Origin: Suillus spraguei
Lineage: Eukaryota > Basidiomycota > Agaricomycetes > Boletales > Suillaceae
Direction: 5' to 3'
Assembly: GCA_016800925.1 (NCBI GenBank)
Contig: JABCPU010000117.1
Span: forward strand, 1-64,000
DNA length: 64,000 bases
In this document: positions 20,947 to 33,452 of the stretch, piece after piece
Position numbering within the stretch: position 1 is the first letter of the stretch
Layout of the letters: the number at the start of each line of letters is the position of its first letter
Notes under the pieces: generated by a model
What the model saw: the letters and a program-made list of their open reading frames with translations, nothing else
Databases searched by the model: none
Told to the model about the DNA's origin: nothing
Translations under genes and position numbers: made by a program

Positions 20947-23900
20947 ATTGGAGAAACAAAGATTCGACATATGTTTCTCCCAATGTATTACTAAGACTTG
21001 TATGCACTGTAGGTGAAAGAAAAGAACTTTGTGTCCCTATCACCCTTCACTCGCGTACTTGCTTGAAATCCATCGACACCACCACTGTTATTGATTCGGG
21101 TGCAGCAGGAACATTTATTTCCGAGGAGTTTGTGAAACTCCATCAAATCACAAGACGAAAACTCAAGACACCGTTTCGAGTTACTACGGCAGATGGAACC
21201 CTTATAAAAGGAGGACCAATCACACACTACTGTCTCCTAGTGGTCAAAATTGATGAACGAACCATGTATGGAAAATTCAATGTCACTAAACTAGGAAGAA
21301 GAGATCAAATCCTTCTGGGGATTCCATGGTTACGCACAATGAACCCAATTATAGATTGGGCCGCTGAAACATTAGTCCTCCCTCGAACAACAAAATCGGA
21401 CGAAATTGAAATTGATGTCGATACCGATCGGAAGAAGAATGGGTTGCCCTCAACCTTCCATTGCCATCCTAGGAAATGGCAACACTCGCAGCTTCCGAGA
21501 TCTCTCACGATCCCTCCATTCCTAAAGATCCTGAACCAGAAGTACGAATGCCAAGTACTATAGACCCTACTCCCCGTGTACAACTGCCATGAGCAGTATC
21601 ACCGATTCCCCGCGCAGAAAAATGCAAGAATGAATCTGAGCCTGAATATCGGACCGGACTAGAACCTATTGAGCAACGGCCAATAGAAGAACAGAAGTAT
21701 GGGAAAAGAAAAGCAGAAGAAGAAATCCCTGGACGAGATACAAACGTACCAAAATTATCCAAGTTCTATGTCCCTCCGAAAACTCTTCAACATACTCCTT
21801 CAACTTCAATTGAAGAAATCCCAGATGAAGAAAAACCTGTGCCCTCGTTGATTCCAACAGAGGATGATGATCAATTCAACACTATGCAAGATGTCTGGCA
21901 TGCACCAGAAGTCCGTGAAATTTCCTCTTACGAGCTTGGAGATGGAGAATTCCTTGTGGAATATGATACCGATGGAGTTAGTATGAGAATCATTGAAGAA
22001 GTATCCATGGATACACCCCTTACATGTGATGGAACTTCGCGACTTGAACAACTCCCCAACTACTCCACAATCTCCCTTCCTCCCCCAAAATACAGTAATA
22101 AAGCTCAGGAATTCGCGACAGACGAAAAGGAGAAGAAAAAGAAATCTTTCAAAGAATTGGTCCCGGACTATTTGCATGACTTTGCAGATGTCTTTGCCAA
22201 AGACAGATTAAACAAACTACCTCCCAAACGCCCTGGTATTGATCATCGGATCGATACTAAACCCAGTTTTATTCCCTGCACATCTAAGGTTTACCCGCTA
22301 TCGGAAAAGAACGCGCTGCTGTTAAAACGTTTATCGATGAAAACCTTGCGAAAGGTTTCATCTCAGAATCGAAGTCACCCCAAGCCAGTGGCTTCTTCTT
22401 TGTGGGAAAGAAGAGTGGAGAATTGCATCCTTGTCAAGATTATCGCTATATCAATGATTGGACAGTCAAGAACACTTATCCGCTCCCACTCCCTATTTCC
22501 CTTGTTGCACGCCTACACAACGCACAGTTCTTTACGAAAATGGATATTTGGTCCGGTTATAACAACATTCGCATCCATCCCAATGATTGCTGGAAAGCAG
22601 CATTCACTACGGAATTCAACCTTTTCGAACCAAACATCATGTTCTTTGGCCTCTGCAATTCCCCAGCAACCTTCCAAGCATACATGAATCGTACCTTCCA
22701 ACAGGAAATCAATGAAGGATGGATGGTTATCTACATGAATGATATCCTGATTTTCTCTACAACCATGGCAGAACACTGCGAACGAACCAGACGGGTTTTG
22801 ATGAAAATACGAAAGGAACATCTGTTCCTGAAACCAGAGAAATGCACCTTCGATGCAAAAGAAGTGGAATACCTCGGAATGATAATTTGGCCCGGACAAG
22901 TTGCTATGGATACCACCAAGACCAAGGGAATCGCCGAATGGCCAATTCCGAAATCTGTAAAAGATGTTCGGTCATTCCTCGGTTTTTGCAACTTCTACCG
23001 CACGTTTATTTCCCACTACTCTGACATCGCCCGACCCCTTATCGAATTAACAAAGAAGGATAAGGCCTTTGATTGGTCAACCGAATGTATGGACACCTTC
23101 AAAGAACTGAAACGATGCTTCACATCCCAACCGGTACTTCATAACCCTGATCCTTCTCGACAATTCGCTATTGCTACCAATGCTTCGCTCATAGCAACCG
23201 GCGGAGTTCTCTTACAGACTGATGAGAATGGTGTTTATCACCCATGTGCCTACCTCTCACAGTCTCTGAACCCAGCAGAACGCAATTACCAGATCTTTGA
23301 TAGGGAACTCCTTGCCGTAATCCGGGCATTGAATGAATGGTGTCATTATCTTGAAGGAAACCCACACCCCATCCTGGTATTCACTGACCACAAGAACCTT
23401 CTGTACTTTAGAAGCACACAGAAGCTTACCCGTCGCCAAGCACGTTGGCAATTTATTTTGTCTATTTATGACATCTGTTAAGACTGCACTCAAGGGTAGA
23501 GAGATCCGAAGGGCTTTGGCCTCAGTTCATACACTGTGCCCCTTTCTCGAGTAATGCCCCTTATTTCAGGGAGGAGTTATTCGTCCGAAGACCCGGAAGG
23601 GGTTGCATGACGGATCCGGGTGTCCGAAGGTGTCGGATATAATACGTCCGAAGGTAATTCGGAACGTAAGGAGAGGACAGAGATTAAGGCTAGTTTCGGA
23701 ACGAGTTCCTAAACTAGAAACCAACGGAGATGGACTATCCGAAGATAGAGTCGGAGGTATAGACTATAGGAGTCAATCCTAAGTCTCGGAAGGTGACTTA
23801 AAGCGGAGAGTGTCTTAAGTCCGGAGGAGGCAGAATGAGTAGAATCTAAGATGATATTCGAACTAAGGTTCTACGGAGATCTACAAGTGGTTTATATACA

Positions 23901-25702
23901 GTAAGTATCTAAGACGGATAATTAGCAAGTCCGGGACCGAGGGCTATGTACGAAGTGTAACGGAAGTCTATTAGTTATTGCACAGCGGATCAGTAAGCAT
24001 GAATCGGAAATGAACACAGGAAACGGATCAGTAACACAGGACGGAAATATAAACAGCCGGAGTACCGGTAGTAGGAGAAATGACGAAAGGAGATAGACGC
24101 AGATGTTCACCAGGGAGTTAAGGTGCGAGAAGTGAGTACATTCGGAAGGGTGGTCCGGACAGGATCTGTGGACTGGACGGATATGGAAACGATCGGATCT
24201 GGACGGATATGATCGGATCTGAGATTAGAAGTATGGTATATGACAACATCGAACTGCATCACATTGCAGGTACCAAATTGGCAGTACCTGATGCACTATC
24301 TCGCCGGCCCGACTACGACTCCGGCAAAGATGATAATGAGGACCAGACTCTCCTCCCTGATGCTCTATTCATTTGTCTTATTGACACTGACCTGAAGGAT
24401 GTTTTGTCATCCTCTGACCCCGTCGACGACCCTGTCTTTAAGACAGCATCCGATGCCCTTGATGGCGTGTGCCTTCCACCCATGACGTCGGCCCTCTCTG
24501 ACTGGAAGATTGAGGAGAACATCCTCTATTTTAAATTGTGCCTACATTCCACCGGCACATCGTCCCAATATTTTGAAAAGGTATCATGATCATGCTACTG
24601 TGGGACATCCCGGTAGATTCAAAACTGAAGAACTCGTGAAACGAGAAGCCTGGTGGCCCGCTATGGGCTCTTATATTCAGAAATACGTAGAGGGTTGCGC
24701 CCTTTGTCAGCAAATGAAAAACATCCTGTTCAACCTCCGCTTACTCCGATCCCCTCATCTGCAACTCAACTTTTTTCTCAGGTTTCCGTCGATCTTATCA
24801 CTGACCTTCCCATCTCTGGGGGCTTTGACAGTATCATGGTCATGGTAGACCATGGCCTTATGAAGGGGGTAATTATTATCCCTTGTTTGAAAACCATCAC
24901 CTCAGAAGGTGTTGCCAAGTTATTCCTGAAAAATGTCTATCGCCGATTTGGACTCCACGACAAAGTCATCTCAGATCGTGGTCCACAGTTCCTCTCTCGT
25001 TTCTCAAAAGAACTTGCCCAACTTCTTGACTACGTCATCGCCCCATCCACAGCATATCATCCTCAGACCAATGGTCAAACAGAGCGACTCAATCAAGAGC
25101 TAGAAACATACCTGCGCATCTATTGTTGCAATAACCCTTAAGATTGGATAGAACACCTACCAATCGCCGAATTTGTCCACAACCACCGAAAACACGATGC
25201 AAGGAATGCATCACCCTTTTACCTAATGATGGGATACGAACCACGCGCCATCCCTCATCTGATCCCCAACTCATCTGTCCCCGCAGCAGAAGATCGAGTA
25301 CAATCTCTGCAAAAGATAAGAGAAGAAGCAATCGCCTGTCACAATATTGCGATGCAAACAATGGCCGAACGATCCCGAGGAAAGAAGTACACTCCATGGA
25401 AGATCGGAGACAAGGTCTGGCTGTCAGCAGCTAATCTTAGACTAAAACTCCCCTCACGGAAGCTCGCACCAAAACGATATGGACCGTTCCCTATTATTGC
25501 AGTTCTGTCGCCAATCACATTTACACTCAAACTTCCTCAGCAATGGAAGATCCACCCCACGTTCCATGCTTCGGTCTTATTGTCCTATAGCGAAACAGAC
25601 GTACACGGCCCGAACTTCCCCGAACCACCACCTGACATCATCGAAGAAGAAGAAGAATATGAAGTAGAAGAAATTCTTTCTCACAAAGGAACCAGCATTC
25701 GT
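20943..25702 (+). pseudogene. Gypsy A pol (PR-RT-RNH-INT), interrupted and mutated
   Basis: Protease with VIDSGAAGTFIS near 21095 (Asp-Ser-Gly active site). RT after a frameshift near 22308: LHPCQDYRYINDW, FFTKMDIWSGYNNI and the catalytic box VIYMNDILIF at about 22730, where the first Asp of YxDD is Asn. RNase H FAIATNASLIATGG at 23163 (Asp to Asn) and FTDHKNLLYF. The solo LTR 23476-24245 then splits the frame. Downstream, LHHIAGTKLAVPDALSRRPD, an HHCC finger ([18 protein letters not shown].. CALCQQM) and the integrase core [19 protein letters not shown] and [12 protein letters not shown] (D, D, E) follow, with TAA at 25139. The C-terminal chromodomain starts near 25640 and is cut at 25702 by element B. 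Confidence 0.9.
23476..24245 (+). mobile_element. Solo LTR nested in Gypsy A pol, TSD ACATC
   Basis: 770 bp, TGTTAAGACTGC..ATATGACA, flanked by ACATC at 23471-23475 and 24246-24250. Same family as the solo LTRs in the two inverted arms but a separate insertion with its own target duplication. It lies between the RNase H and integrase parts of pol; the split codons read ..SIYDI | ELHHIAG.. Confidence 0.95.
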
Positions 25703-26178
25703 TGTTACGAACTGGGGTGGCATCACCAGCGACAGTGAAAAGACACAGACGGTCTGCTGGGAAGTTCTTACAATGTCCAGAAGAGGACAAGGTGAAAGTA
25801 CAAGGAACGCGTTCCGAGTACGATCAAGGGTCTGGCCTCAAGGACAAGTCCAAGAGGTTCTGCGAGAATAGAGACTAAGGCTAAGGAGTGCTTAGACTTA
25901 GAGACAATTCAAGACGACTTAGGTTGGAGACCTAAGCGAAGGAGATTCCAGGTAAAACCCAGTAAGATTAAAGTAAAGAATCTACTACAAGTACACTGTG
26001 CTTAAATAGACCAATATGTGCGCACAGACCAAGTAACCGTGAGATCGTAACTGCGTATCCTAATCAGGAAAGCATGTGTTGCACAGATGCGTTGAGCATA
26101 TGAGTCAGAGTCATGTGACACATCATACAAGAAAGGAAACAAAGGGGAAAATGAATAGGGGTACGTACAACTGTAACA
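25703..26178 (-). repeat. 3' LTR of Gypsy B
   Basis: Plus-strand sequence begins TGTTACGAACTGG and ends CAACTGTAACA. A polypurine tract (GGGGGTAA on the minus strand, 26179-26186) directly abuts it and proves the orientation. Confidence 0.95.
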
Positions 26179-26195
26179 TTACCCCCATATTACGG

Positions 26196-26214
26196 TGAAA
26201 GTCACTGACTTTCA
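26196..26214 (-). promoter_or_regulatory. Hairpin at ORF3 stop of Gypsy B
   Basis: TGAAAGTC / GACTTTCA, 8-bp stem with a 3-base loop, overlapping the ORF3 stop codon and just upstream of the polypurine tract. The equivalent hairpin in element A (34977-34995) has two compensatory pair changes. Confidence 0.6.
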
Positions 26215-27764
26215 AACATCTCTATTGTCATCATAGACGGGGTCATAGTCATCATAGTTGGCGACATCTTCATCAGCGGCAGATCCTCCTAGCATATAAG
26301 CCGCTTCCTCCTCTGCTACAGTTCTTGCCCGTCGACCTTCTTTTCGTTGTCGACGGTTAATAAGATACTGTTCCCACCTACGCAGTGCATCATAGAATCC
26401 ATCATCCTTCCAGGTGAGCATAAATGGAGGTTCCCCACGACGCTGAGGGCAATAAATGGATAGATGGGTAGGAGCGTGTCGCAGGCAAATTTGGCACTGG
26501 TAGTCAGGACAATTATTTTGCCTATGTCCGGTGATGCCGCAGATTCGGCATTTCATGTTTTTTGTCGGTGTTAGAGATGGACATACATAATGGTGATGGT
26601 GAGATAATGGGTGGAGGACTAGTGGATCTGGCACGCTTCTTCCCTTTCTTTTGTGTCATGCGTTTTAAGGCAAGGTTATTATCGCGTCGAAGCTGTGCTT
26701 GTTGTTTACTAGTCAGCATGTACGCGGAGGTGGGGAGGTCGGGAGTAGTCCCTCGTTCAGCAACCGCAAGAAGTTCAGTAGAGGAGGAAGGGGAGGTGAT
26801 GCCGAAGTCTTTTACTAAGACTGGCGAGATGGGATCCATTGGACCAAATGATGGCGGGATAGACATGGGAGGATGAATGTGAAGGTCGCGAAGACGAGGA
26901 CCTAGCGCTATTAATTCGGCTACGGGAATTCCTAACCTTTTTGCAGCTTCACACTGTTCCTCTGTACAGGGCTCGTATAACCATGCAGGATGGTCATGAG
27001 AGATTACGATGGAAGACGATGAAGTCGATTGTTCGATGGGAGATGGGGTTCGGGGAGCAGCGAGGTCGGCTTGTGTTTGTTGCAAATCAGTGATGGCTTC
27101 TTCTACTAAGTTTCTGGCTGTTCTGGTTTCAGCGACTGATTGCTGGATGGTTTCGACGACTGCATTAGTGAGCTGCCTGATTTCCTGGACAGCAGTGCAT
27201 AAGCCAACAAGGGCATCAACACTAGAATACATGCGCGAAGCAGGGGGTGCTGGAATAGAAAGTGGCGCATCTTCCTGCGGAGAGGGAGGTCGAGCAACAC
27301 CTGCTCGACGTTCGGCCACGATGTGAATAGCTTCTTCAACATCGTTTTTAAAAGAACGGGAAGCAGCAACATAGCATAAGAACGAATGCGTTTCTGAAGA
27401 TGTAGGAAGCGTTGACGATAGGTAATGTCTGTGGTTTCATTAGCAGTGATTTCGATGAGGGCAGTGGTATGGATGATGTTGACGAGGAGGAGAGCCGCAA
27501 AGGCGCCCTTTTCTGTGAGGATTCTTTCAATTTCAAGGGCGTGTCCTTCACACAGAAGGGCGGATTCGACGTAGGAGTTGTTGTCGATTTTGGTGGTGAG
27601 GGATCCATAGTGTTCAGCATCGGAGTCGGAGTCATTGTTGGCAATGGTAACGGGGGTGATGTAGGCAGTGGGAAAAGACATTTCAATGGTGATAGTTGAT
27701 CAAATGCTAATGCGAGTTGATTGACTGAAGGATAATCAGAGGGCGTGTTGCTTCTTATAAGCAT
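26213..27764 (-). pseudogene. Gypsy B extra ORF (ORF3) with CCHC knuckle
   Basis: Third ORF between pol and the 3' LTR, counterpart of 33424-34980 in element A. It begins MLIRSNTPSDYPSVNQ overlapping the end of pol. A 1-base deletion shifts frame before MSFPTAYITPV (27681), another shift precedes MAERRAGVARPPS (27319) and a third precedes the knuckle. Conserved parts: ALLCEGHALEIERILTE; VQEIRQLTNAVVETIQQSVA (coiled-coil-like); DHPAWLYEPCTEEQCEAAKR; GITSPSSSTELL; CRICGITGHRQNNC (CCHC) with CQICLRHAPTHLSIYCP; TWKDDGFYDALRRWEQ; an acidic Tyr/Asp-rich end. No known family recognised. The knuckle suggests nucleic-acid binding; no signal peptide or membrane anchor is seen, so it is not an envelope protein. 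Confidence 0.8.
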
Positions 27765-30700
27765 TCAAGATTCGAGCGGAGTTCTTCAGGTTCTTCTCTG
27801 GGAGCCATTCGTTATCTCCCGATGAATATCCTTTCCAAGAAACGAGATAGCGTCGGCGAGTGCCGGTTCCTTTGTGAGAAAGAATTGCTTCTATTTCATA
27901 TTCTTCCTCTTCTTTGATGATGTCAGGTGGTGGTTCAGGGAAGTTCGGACCGTGTATGTCTGTTTCGCTATAGGACAATAAGACAGAAGCGTGGAACGTG
28001 GGATGAATCTTCCACTGTGGAGGGAGTTTGAGTGTGAACGTGATGGGGGATAAGACGTCGATAATCGGGAAAGGTCCATATTGCTTTGGTGCAAGTTTCC
28101 TTGATGGGAGTTTGAGTCTAAGATTTGTGGCAGATAGCCAGACCTTATCCCCGATCTTCCATGGGATGTACTTATCTCCTCGGGATCATTTGGCCATTGT
28201 TTGCATTGTGATATTATGGCAGGCGATTGCTTCTTCTCTTATCTTCTGGAGGGATCGTACTCGATCTTCTGCTGCAGGGACAGATGAATCAGGGATAAGA
28301 TGAGGGATAGCGCGTGGTTCATATCCCATCATCAGATAGAAGGGTGATGCATTCCTTGCATCATGTTTTCAGTGGTTATGGACAAATTCAGCTATTGGTA
28401 GATGTTCTACCCAATCTTCTGGATTGTTGCGGCAGTAGATACGCAGGTATGTTTCAAGTTCTTGATTTAGTCTTTCGGTTTGACCATCGGTCTGAGGGTG
28501 GTAAGCCGTAGATGGAGCAATGACGTAGTCGAGAAGTCGGGCAAGCTCCTTAGAGAAGCGTGATAGGAACTGCAGGCCTCGATCTGAGATAACATTGTCA
28601 TGGAGTCCAAATCGTCGGTAAACATGTTTCAAGAATAGCTTGGCAATTCCTTCGGATGTGATGGTTTTCAAGCAAGGAGTAATAATTACCCCCTTCGTAA
28701 GGCCATGGTCTACCACGACCATGATACTGTCAAAGCCTCCAGAGACAGGGAGGTCGGTGATAAGATCGACAGAGACCTGAGAGAAAGGACGGGTCGCAGA
28801 GGAGGGAATCGGGGTAAGTGGGGGTCGAATGGGATGTGTATCCGCCTTCATTTGCTGACAAAGGGCGCAACCCTCAACGTAGTTCCGAATATAGGAGCCC
28901 ATGGCAGGCCACCAGGCTTCTCGTTTCACGAGTTCTTCAGTTTTGAATCTACCGGGATGGCCCGCAGTAGGATGATCATGATACCTTTTTAAGATATCGG
29001 AACGATGCGCCGGCGGAATGTAGGCACGATTTTTAAAGTAGAGGACGTTCTCCTCAATCTTCCAGTCAGAGAGTGCCGATTTCATAGGGGGAAGGCACAC
29101 GCCATCAAGGGCATCAGACGCTGTTTTGAAGACAGGGTCGTCGAGGGGGTCAGAGGATGACAAAACATCCTTCAAGTCGGTGTCAATAAGGCGAACGAAT
29201 AGAGCGTCAGGAAGGAGAGTCTGGTCCTCATTATCGTCTTTGCCAGAGTTATAGTCGGGCCTGCGGGATAGTGCATCAGGTACTGCTAGTTTGGTACCTG
29301 CAACGTGGTGCAATTCGATGTCATAGATAGATAAAATCAATTGCCAATGTGCTTGGCGATGGGTAAGCTTCTGTGCACTCCTAAAGTACAGAAGGTTCTT
29401 GTGGTCAGTGAATACCAAGACGGGATGTGGGTTTCCTTCGAGATAATGACGCCATTCGTTCAATGCCCGGATTACGGCAAGGAGTTCCCGATCAAAGATC
29501 TGATAATTGCGTTCCGCAGGGTTCAAAGACTGTGAGAGGTATGCGCATGGGTGATAAATGCCATTCTCATCAGTCTGCAGGAGAACTCCGCCAGTTGCTA
29601 CAAGTGAAGCATCGGTAGCGATAGCAAATTGTCGGGCAGGATCAGGGTTACGGAGTACCGGTTGGGATGTGAAGCGTCGTTTCAATTCTTCAAAGGTGTC
29701 CATGCATTTGGTTGACCAATCAAAGGCCTTATCTTTCTTTGTTAGATCGATAAGAGGTCGGGCGATGTCAGAATAGTGGGAAATGAACGTGCAGTAGAAG
29801 TTGCAAAATCCTAGGAATGACCGAACATCTTTTACAGATTTCAGAACTGGCCATTCAGAGATTCCCTTGGTCTTGGCGGTGTCCATAGCAACTTGTCTGG
29901 GGCAAATTATCATTCCGAGGTATTCCACTTCTTCTGCATCAAAGGTACATTTCTCCGGTTTTAAGAATAGATGTTCTTTTCATATTTTCATCAAAACCCG
30001 TCTTGTCCGTTCGCGATGTTCTTCCATAGTCGTAGAGAAGATCAAGATATCGTCCATGTAGATAACCATCCATCCTTCATTGATTTCCTGCTGGAAAGTG
30101 CAATTCATGTATGCTTGGAAAGTTGCTGGGGAATTGCAGAGGCCAAAGAACATGACGTTCAGTTCAAAGAGGCCGAACTCCATAGTGAAGGCAGCTTTCC
30201 AGCGATCGTCGGGGTGAATGCAAATGTTGTTATAGCCGGACCGGATATCCATTTTCGTAAAGAACTGTGCACCATAAAGACGTGCAACCAAGGAGATAGG
30301 GAGTGGGAGCGGATAGGCGTTTTGACTGTCCAATCATTGATGTAGCGATAATCTTGACAGGGACGCAATTCTCCACTCTTCTTTCCCACAAAGAAGAAGC
30401 CACTGGCTTGGGGTGACTTCGATTCTGAGATGAAACCTTTCGCAATGTTTTCATCGATAAATGTTTTGACGGCAGTGCGTTCTTTTTCTGATAGCAGGTA
30501 GACCTTAGACGTATGGGGAATGAAACCGGGTTTAGTATCAATTCGATGATCAATACCAGGGCGTTTGGGGGGTAGTTTGTTCAATCCGTCTTTAGCAAAG
30601 ATGTCTGCGAAGTCGTGTAGATAGTCCGGGACCAATTCTTCAAAGGATTTCTTTTTCTTTTCCTTTTCATCCGTGGCGAATTCCTGAGCCTTATTACTGT

Positions 30701-31832
30701 ACTTTGGAGGAGGGATGGGAATTGCGGAATAGTTGGAGAGCTGTTCAAGTCGAGAAGTTCCATCATGTGTAAGAGGTGTATCCATGGATACTTCTTCGAT
30801 GATTCTCATGCTAACTCCATGGGTGTCATATTCCACTAGGAATTCTCCATCACCTAGTTCGTAAGAGGAAATTTCTCGTACTTCTGGTGCGTGCCAGACA
30901 TCTTGCATAGTGTTGAATTGGTCATCATCCTCTGTTGGGATCAACGAGGGCACGGGTTCTTCATCATCGGGGATTTCCTCGATTGAAGCTGACAGAGTTT
31001 TTGGGGGAACATAGAACTTGGATAATTTCGGTACGTTGGTATCTCGTCCGGGGATCTCTTCTTCGGCTTTTCTTTTTCCATGCTTCTGTTCTTCTATTGG
31101 CCGTTGCTCAATAGGTTCTTGTCCAGCCCGATGCTCGGGTTCGGATTCATTCTTGCGCTTCTCAGGCGGGGAATCGGTGATACTGCTCGTGGTAGTTGTA
31201 CACGGGGAGTAGGGTCTATAGTACATGGCATTTGTACTTCTGGTTCAGGATTTTTAGAGATCAGAGGAGTAACAAGGGATTGTGGAAGTTGAGAGTATTG
31301 CCATTTCTTCAGGTGATGATTGAAGAGCTGGGGCAATCCGTTCTTCTTCCGATCCGTATCTATATCGATTTCGATTTCATCCGATTTCGTTGTTTGGGGA
31401 AGGACAAGTGTTTCAGCAGCCCAATCTATACTTGGGTTCATTGCTCGTAACCATGGGATTCCCAAAAGGATTTGATCTCTTCGTCCTAACTTGGTGATAT
31501 TGAATTTTCCATACATGGTTCGTTCATCAATCTTGACTACTAGGAGACAGTAGTGTGTGATTGGTCCTCCTTTGATAAGAGTTCCATCCGCTGTAGTAAC
31601 TCGAAACGGTGTTTTGAGTTTTCGTCGTGTGATTTGATGGAGTTTCACAAACTCTTCGGAAATGAATGTTCCCCCGCTCCTGAATCGATGACGGCGGTGG
31701 TGTCGACGTATTTCAAGCGAGTATTCGAGTGAAGGGTGATAGGGACGCGAAGTTCTTTTCTTTCACCTACAGCACGTACAAGTCTTAGTAATACATTAGG
31801 AGAAACATACATCGAATCTTTGTTTCTCCAAG
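27736..31832 (-). pseudogene. Gypsy B pol (PR-RT-RNH-INT-chromodomain)
   Basis: Reads on the minus strand. Protease near 31690 has the Asp-Ser-Gly motif followed by a 1-base deletion. RT: CQDYRYINDW near 30350; a 1-base deletion near 30320; FFTKMDIRSGYNN; intact VIYMDDILIF near 30060; TGA in place of CGA at about 29981 (MKI*KEH). The long frame 29928-28369 carries ATDASLVATGG and FTDHKNLLYF of RNase H, the HHCC finger, [19 protein letters not shown] and [12 protein letters not shown] of integrase. A chromodomain closes the ORF (27978-27736): [20 protein letters not shown] then NEWLPEKNL. The most complete pol in the window, but still frameshifted. Confidence 0.9.
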
Positions 31833-32669
31833 TTAAAAATCCTCGACAATCCGCCTCACGGTTTCTTCGTCTTCATCTTCTTCTTTGACTTCGGTTTGTC
31901 AGAGCGGGGTCTTCTTCTTTCTATCGGGACAGTTATGAATACGGTGTCCTGTCTTCTTGCATCCGAAGCATTGTCCCTTCTTCATGCATTCAGATCTCTC
32001 CGTATCGGCGATTCGATCTACGACCATTGTGTTAGAGTCACAGTTCAGAATGTACCGTGCATTTCCATAGTTCTTCTTCTTCTGTTGTGGAGCATGATGT
32101 GTCCTCATGGCTTGAAGGCGATGATAGGAATTGTCAATGGAAACGCATTGCAGCACAACGTCTCGAAATACTTCGGAGACATCTCCTAATGCGAAAAGCT
32201 TTGTAAGGATACCCCAACTCAGGCCGTCTTGGAAGAATTGGATCTTTGTTGCATTATCAGTGATATGAGCCTTGGCTGCAAGTGCCTCAAAATCAGCGAT
32301 GTAAGTGTGAAGATCTCCAGTTCCTTGTTTGAGATCCCTGAGTTTCGTGAGTGTGGTTCCTTTAGTATCCACTGGCTCGAAGGCTTCTTTAAAACTTTTC
32401 ATAAAATCCACCATGGTTCCATAACCAACTTTTTGTCCAGAGGTGTCAGTTGATTGGGCATGGTCAAGGAACTGTTCCTTCCAAGATTTGGCATTCTTCT
32501 CGGTCATGAAGGATGTTATGAAGATGATCTTCTGCTTGTCGGTGGTATAGAGCTTTTCATTGATGTCAAAGTGCAAGTTGCACGACTGGATAAACTCGCG
32601 AGAGTTATCGCGATCTCCATCAAAACCTTTTGGTTGACCAATCTTGTATTCAAATTCTTTGGTCGTCAT
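31833..32669 (-). pseudogene. Gypsy B gag
   Basis: Starts MTTKEFEYKIGQPKGFDGDR, continues through LKQGTGDLHTYIADFEALAA and the zinc knuckle CFGCKKTGHRIHNC. It is open for 256 codons to TGA at 31899-31901, which replaces a CGA present in element A; the frame continues to EDF and TAA at 31833-31835. Apart from that nonsense change the protein looks complete. Pol follows in another frame. Confidence 0.9.
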
Positions 32670-32851
32670 GGTTGATGATTCGTCTGATGAGTTATACTTT
32701 CTCGGTGCCTACACGCGCTGTCTTGCTGTCCGTTAGGGCTTGTCTTCTGTCAGAGGGCTTCTCTTGACAATCTGCTCAGCGTACGCGTACGCTAGTTCAG
32801 GGTTCAGGGTCGAAGACTGGATAGTCGACGATCAGGTAGACTTTAATATTT

Positions 32852-33327
32852 TGTTACGAACTGGGGTGGCATCACCAGCGACAGTGAAAAGACACAGACG
32901 GTCTGCTGGGAAGTTCTTACAATGTCCAGAAGAGGACAAGGTGAAAGTACAAGGAACGCGTTCCGAGTACGATCAAGGGTCTGGCCTCAAGGACAAGTCC
33001 AAGAGGTTCTGCGAGAATAGAGACTAAGGCTAAGGAGTGCTTAGACTTAGAGACAATTCAAGACGACTTAGGTTGGAGACCTAAGCGAAGGAGATTCCAG
33101 GTAAAACCCAGTAAGATTAAAGTAAAGAATCTACTACAAGTACACTGTGCTTAAATAGACCAATATGTGCGCACAGACCAAGTAACCGTGAGATCGTAAC
33201 TGCATATCCTAATCAGGAAAGCATGTGTTGCACAGATGCGTTGAGCATATGAGTCAGAGTCATGTGACACATCATACAAGAAAGGAAACAAAGGGGAAAA
33301 TGAATAGGGGTACGTACAACTGTAACA
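32852..33327 (-). repeat. 5' LTR of Gypsy B
   Basis: Same ends as 25703-26178. The primer site next to it reads AATATTAAAGT on the minus strand, complementary at 10 of 11 positions to ACTTTAATCTT inside the LTR. Confidence 0.95.
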
Positions 33328-33452
33328 TTTGTCAACACTATCTCGTTTCCTGGAAAGGATACTCATCAGGAGATAATGAATGGCTCCCAGAAAAGAACTT
33401 GAAGAACTCCGCTCAAATTCTGAATGCTTATAAGAAGCAACACTTCCTCTGA
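33328..33452 (+). pseudogene. Gypsy A chromodomain, 3' half of pol
   Basis: Resumes the pol frame of A after element [21 protein letters not shown] and [15 protein letters not shown], ending at TGA 33450-33452. Chromodomains of chromoviruses bind modified histones and direct integration. The aromatic residues (Y, W, W) of the cage-forming positions are present. The first part of the domain lies at about 25640-25702. Confidence 0.85.

Larger units (their letters stand above)
25703..33327 (-). mobile_element. Gypsy LTR retrotransposon B, nested in A
   Basis: Minus-strand chromodomain Gypsy closely related to A. 3' LTR 25703-26178 and 5' LTR 32852-33327 (476 bp each). I found one difference by eye (GCGTATCC versus GCATATCC near 26065/33204), so insertion is recent. 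Flanks are TTCGT (25698-25702) and TTTGT (33328-33332), a 5-bp duplication with one changed base. It sits in the chromodomain of A. Despite near-identical LTRs its genes have several frameshifts and stops. Confidence 0.95.

Noticed and set aside
26562..27699. Plus-strand ORFs inside element B (26562-26876, 27009-27326, 27412-27699)
   Set aside because: Antisense shadows of ORF3 of Gypsy B.
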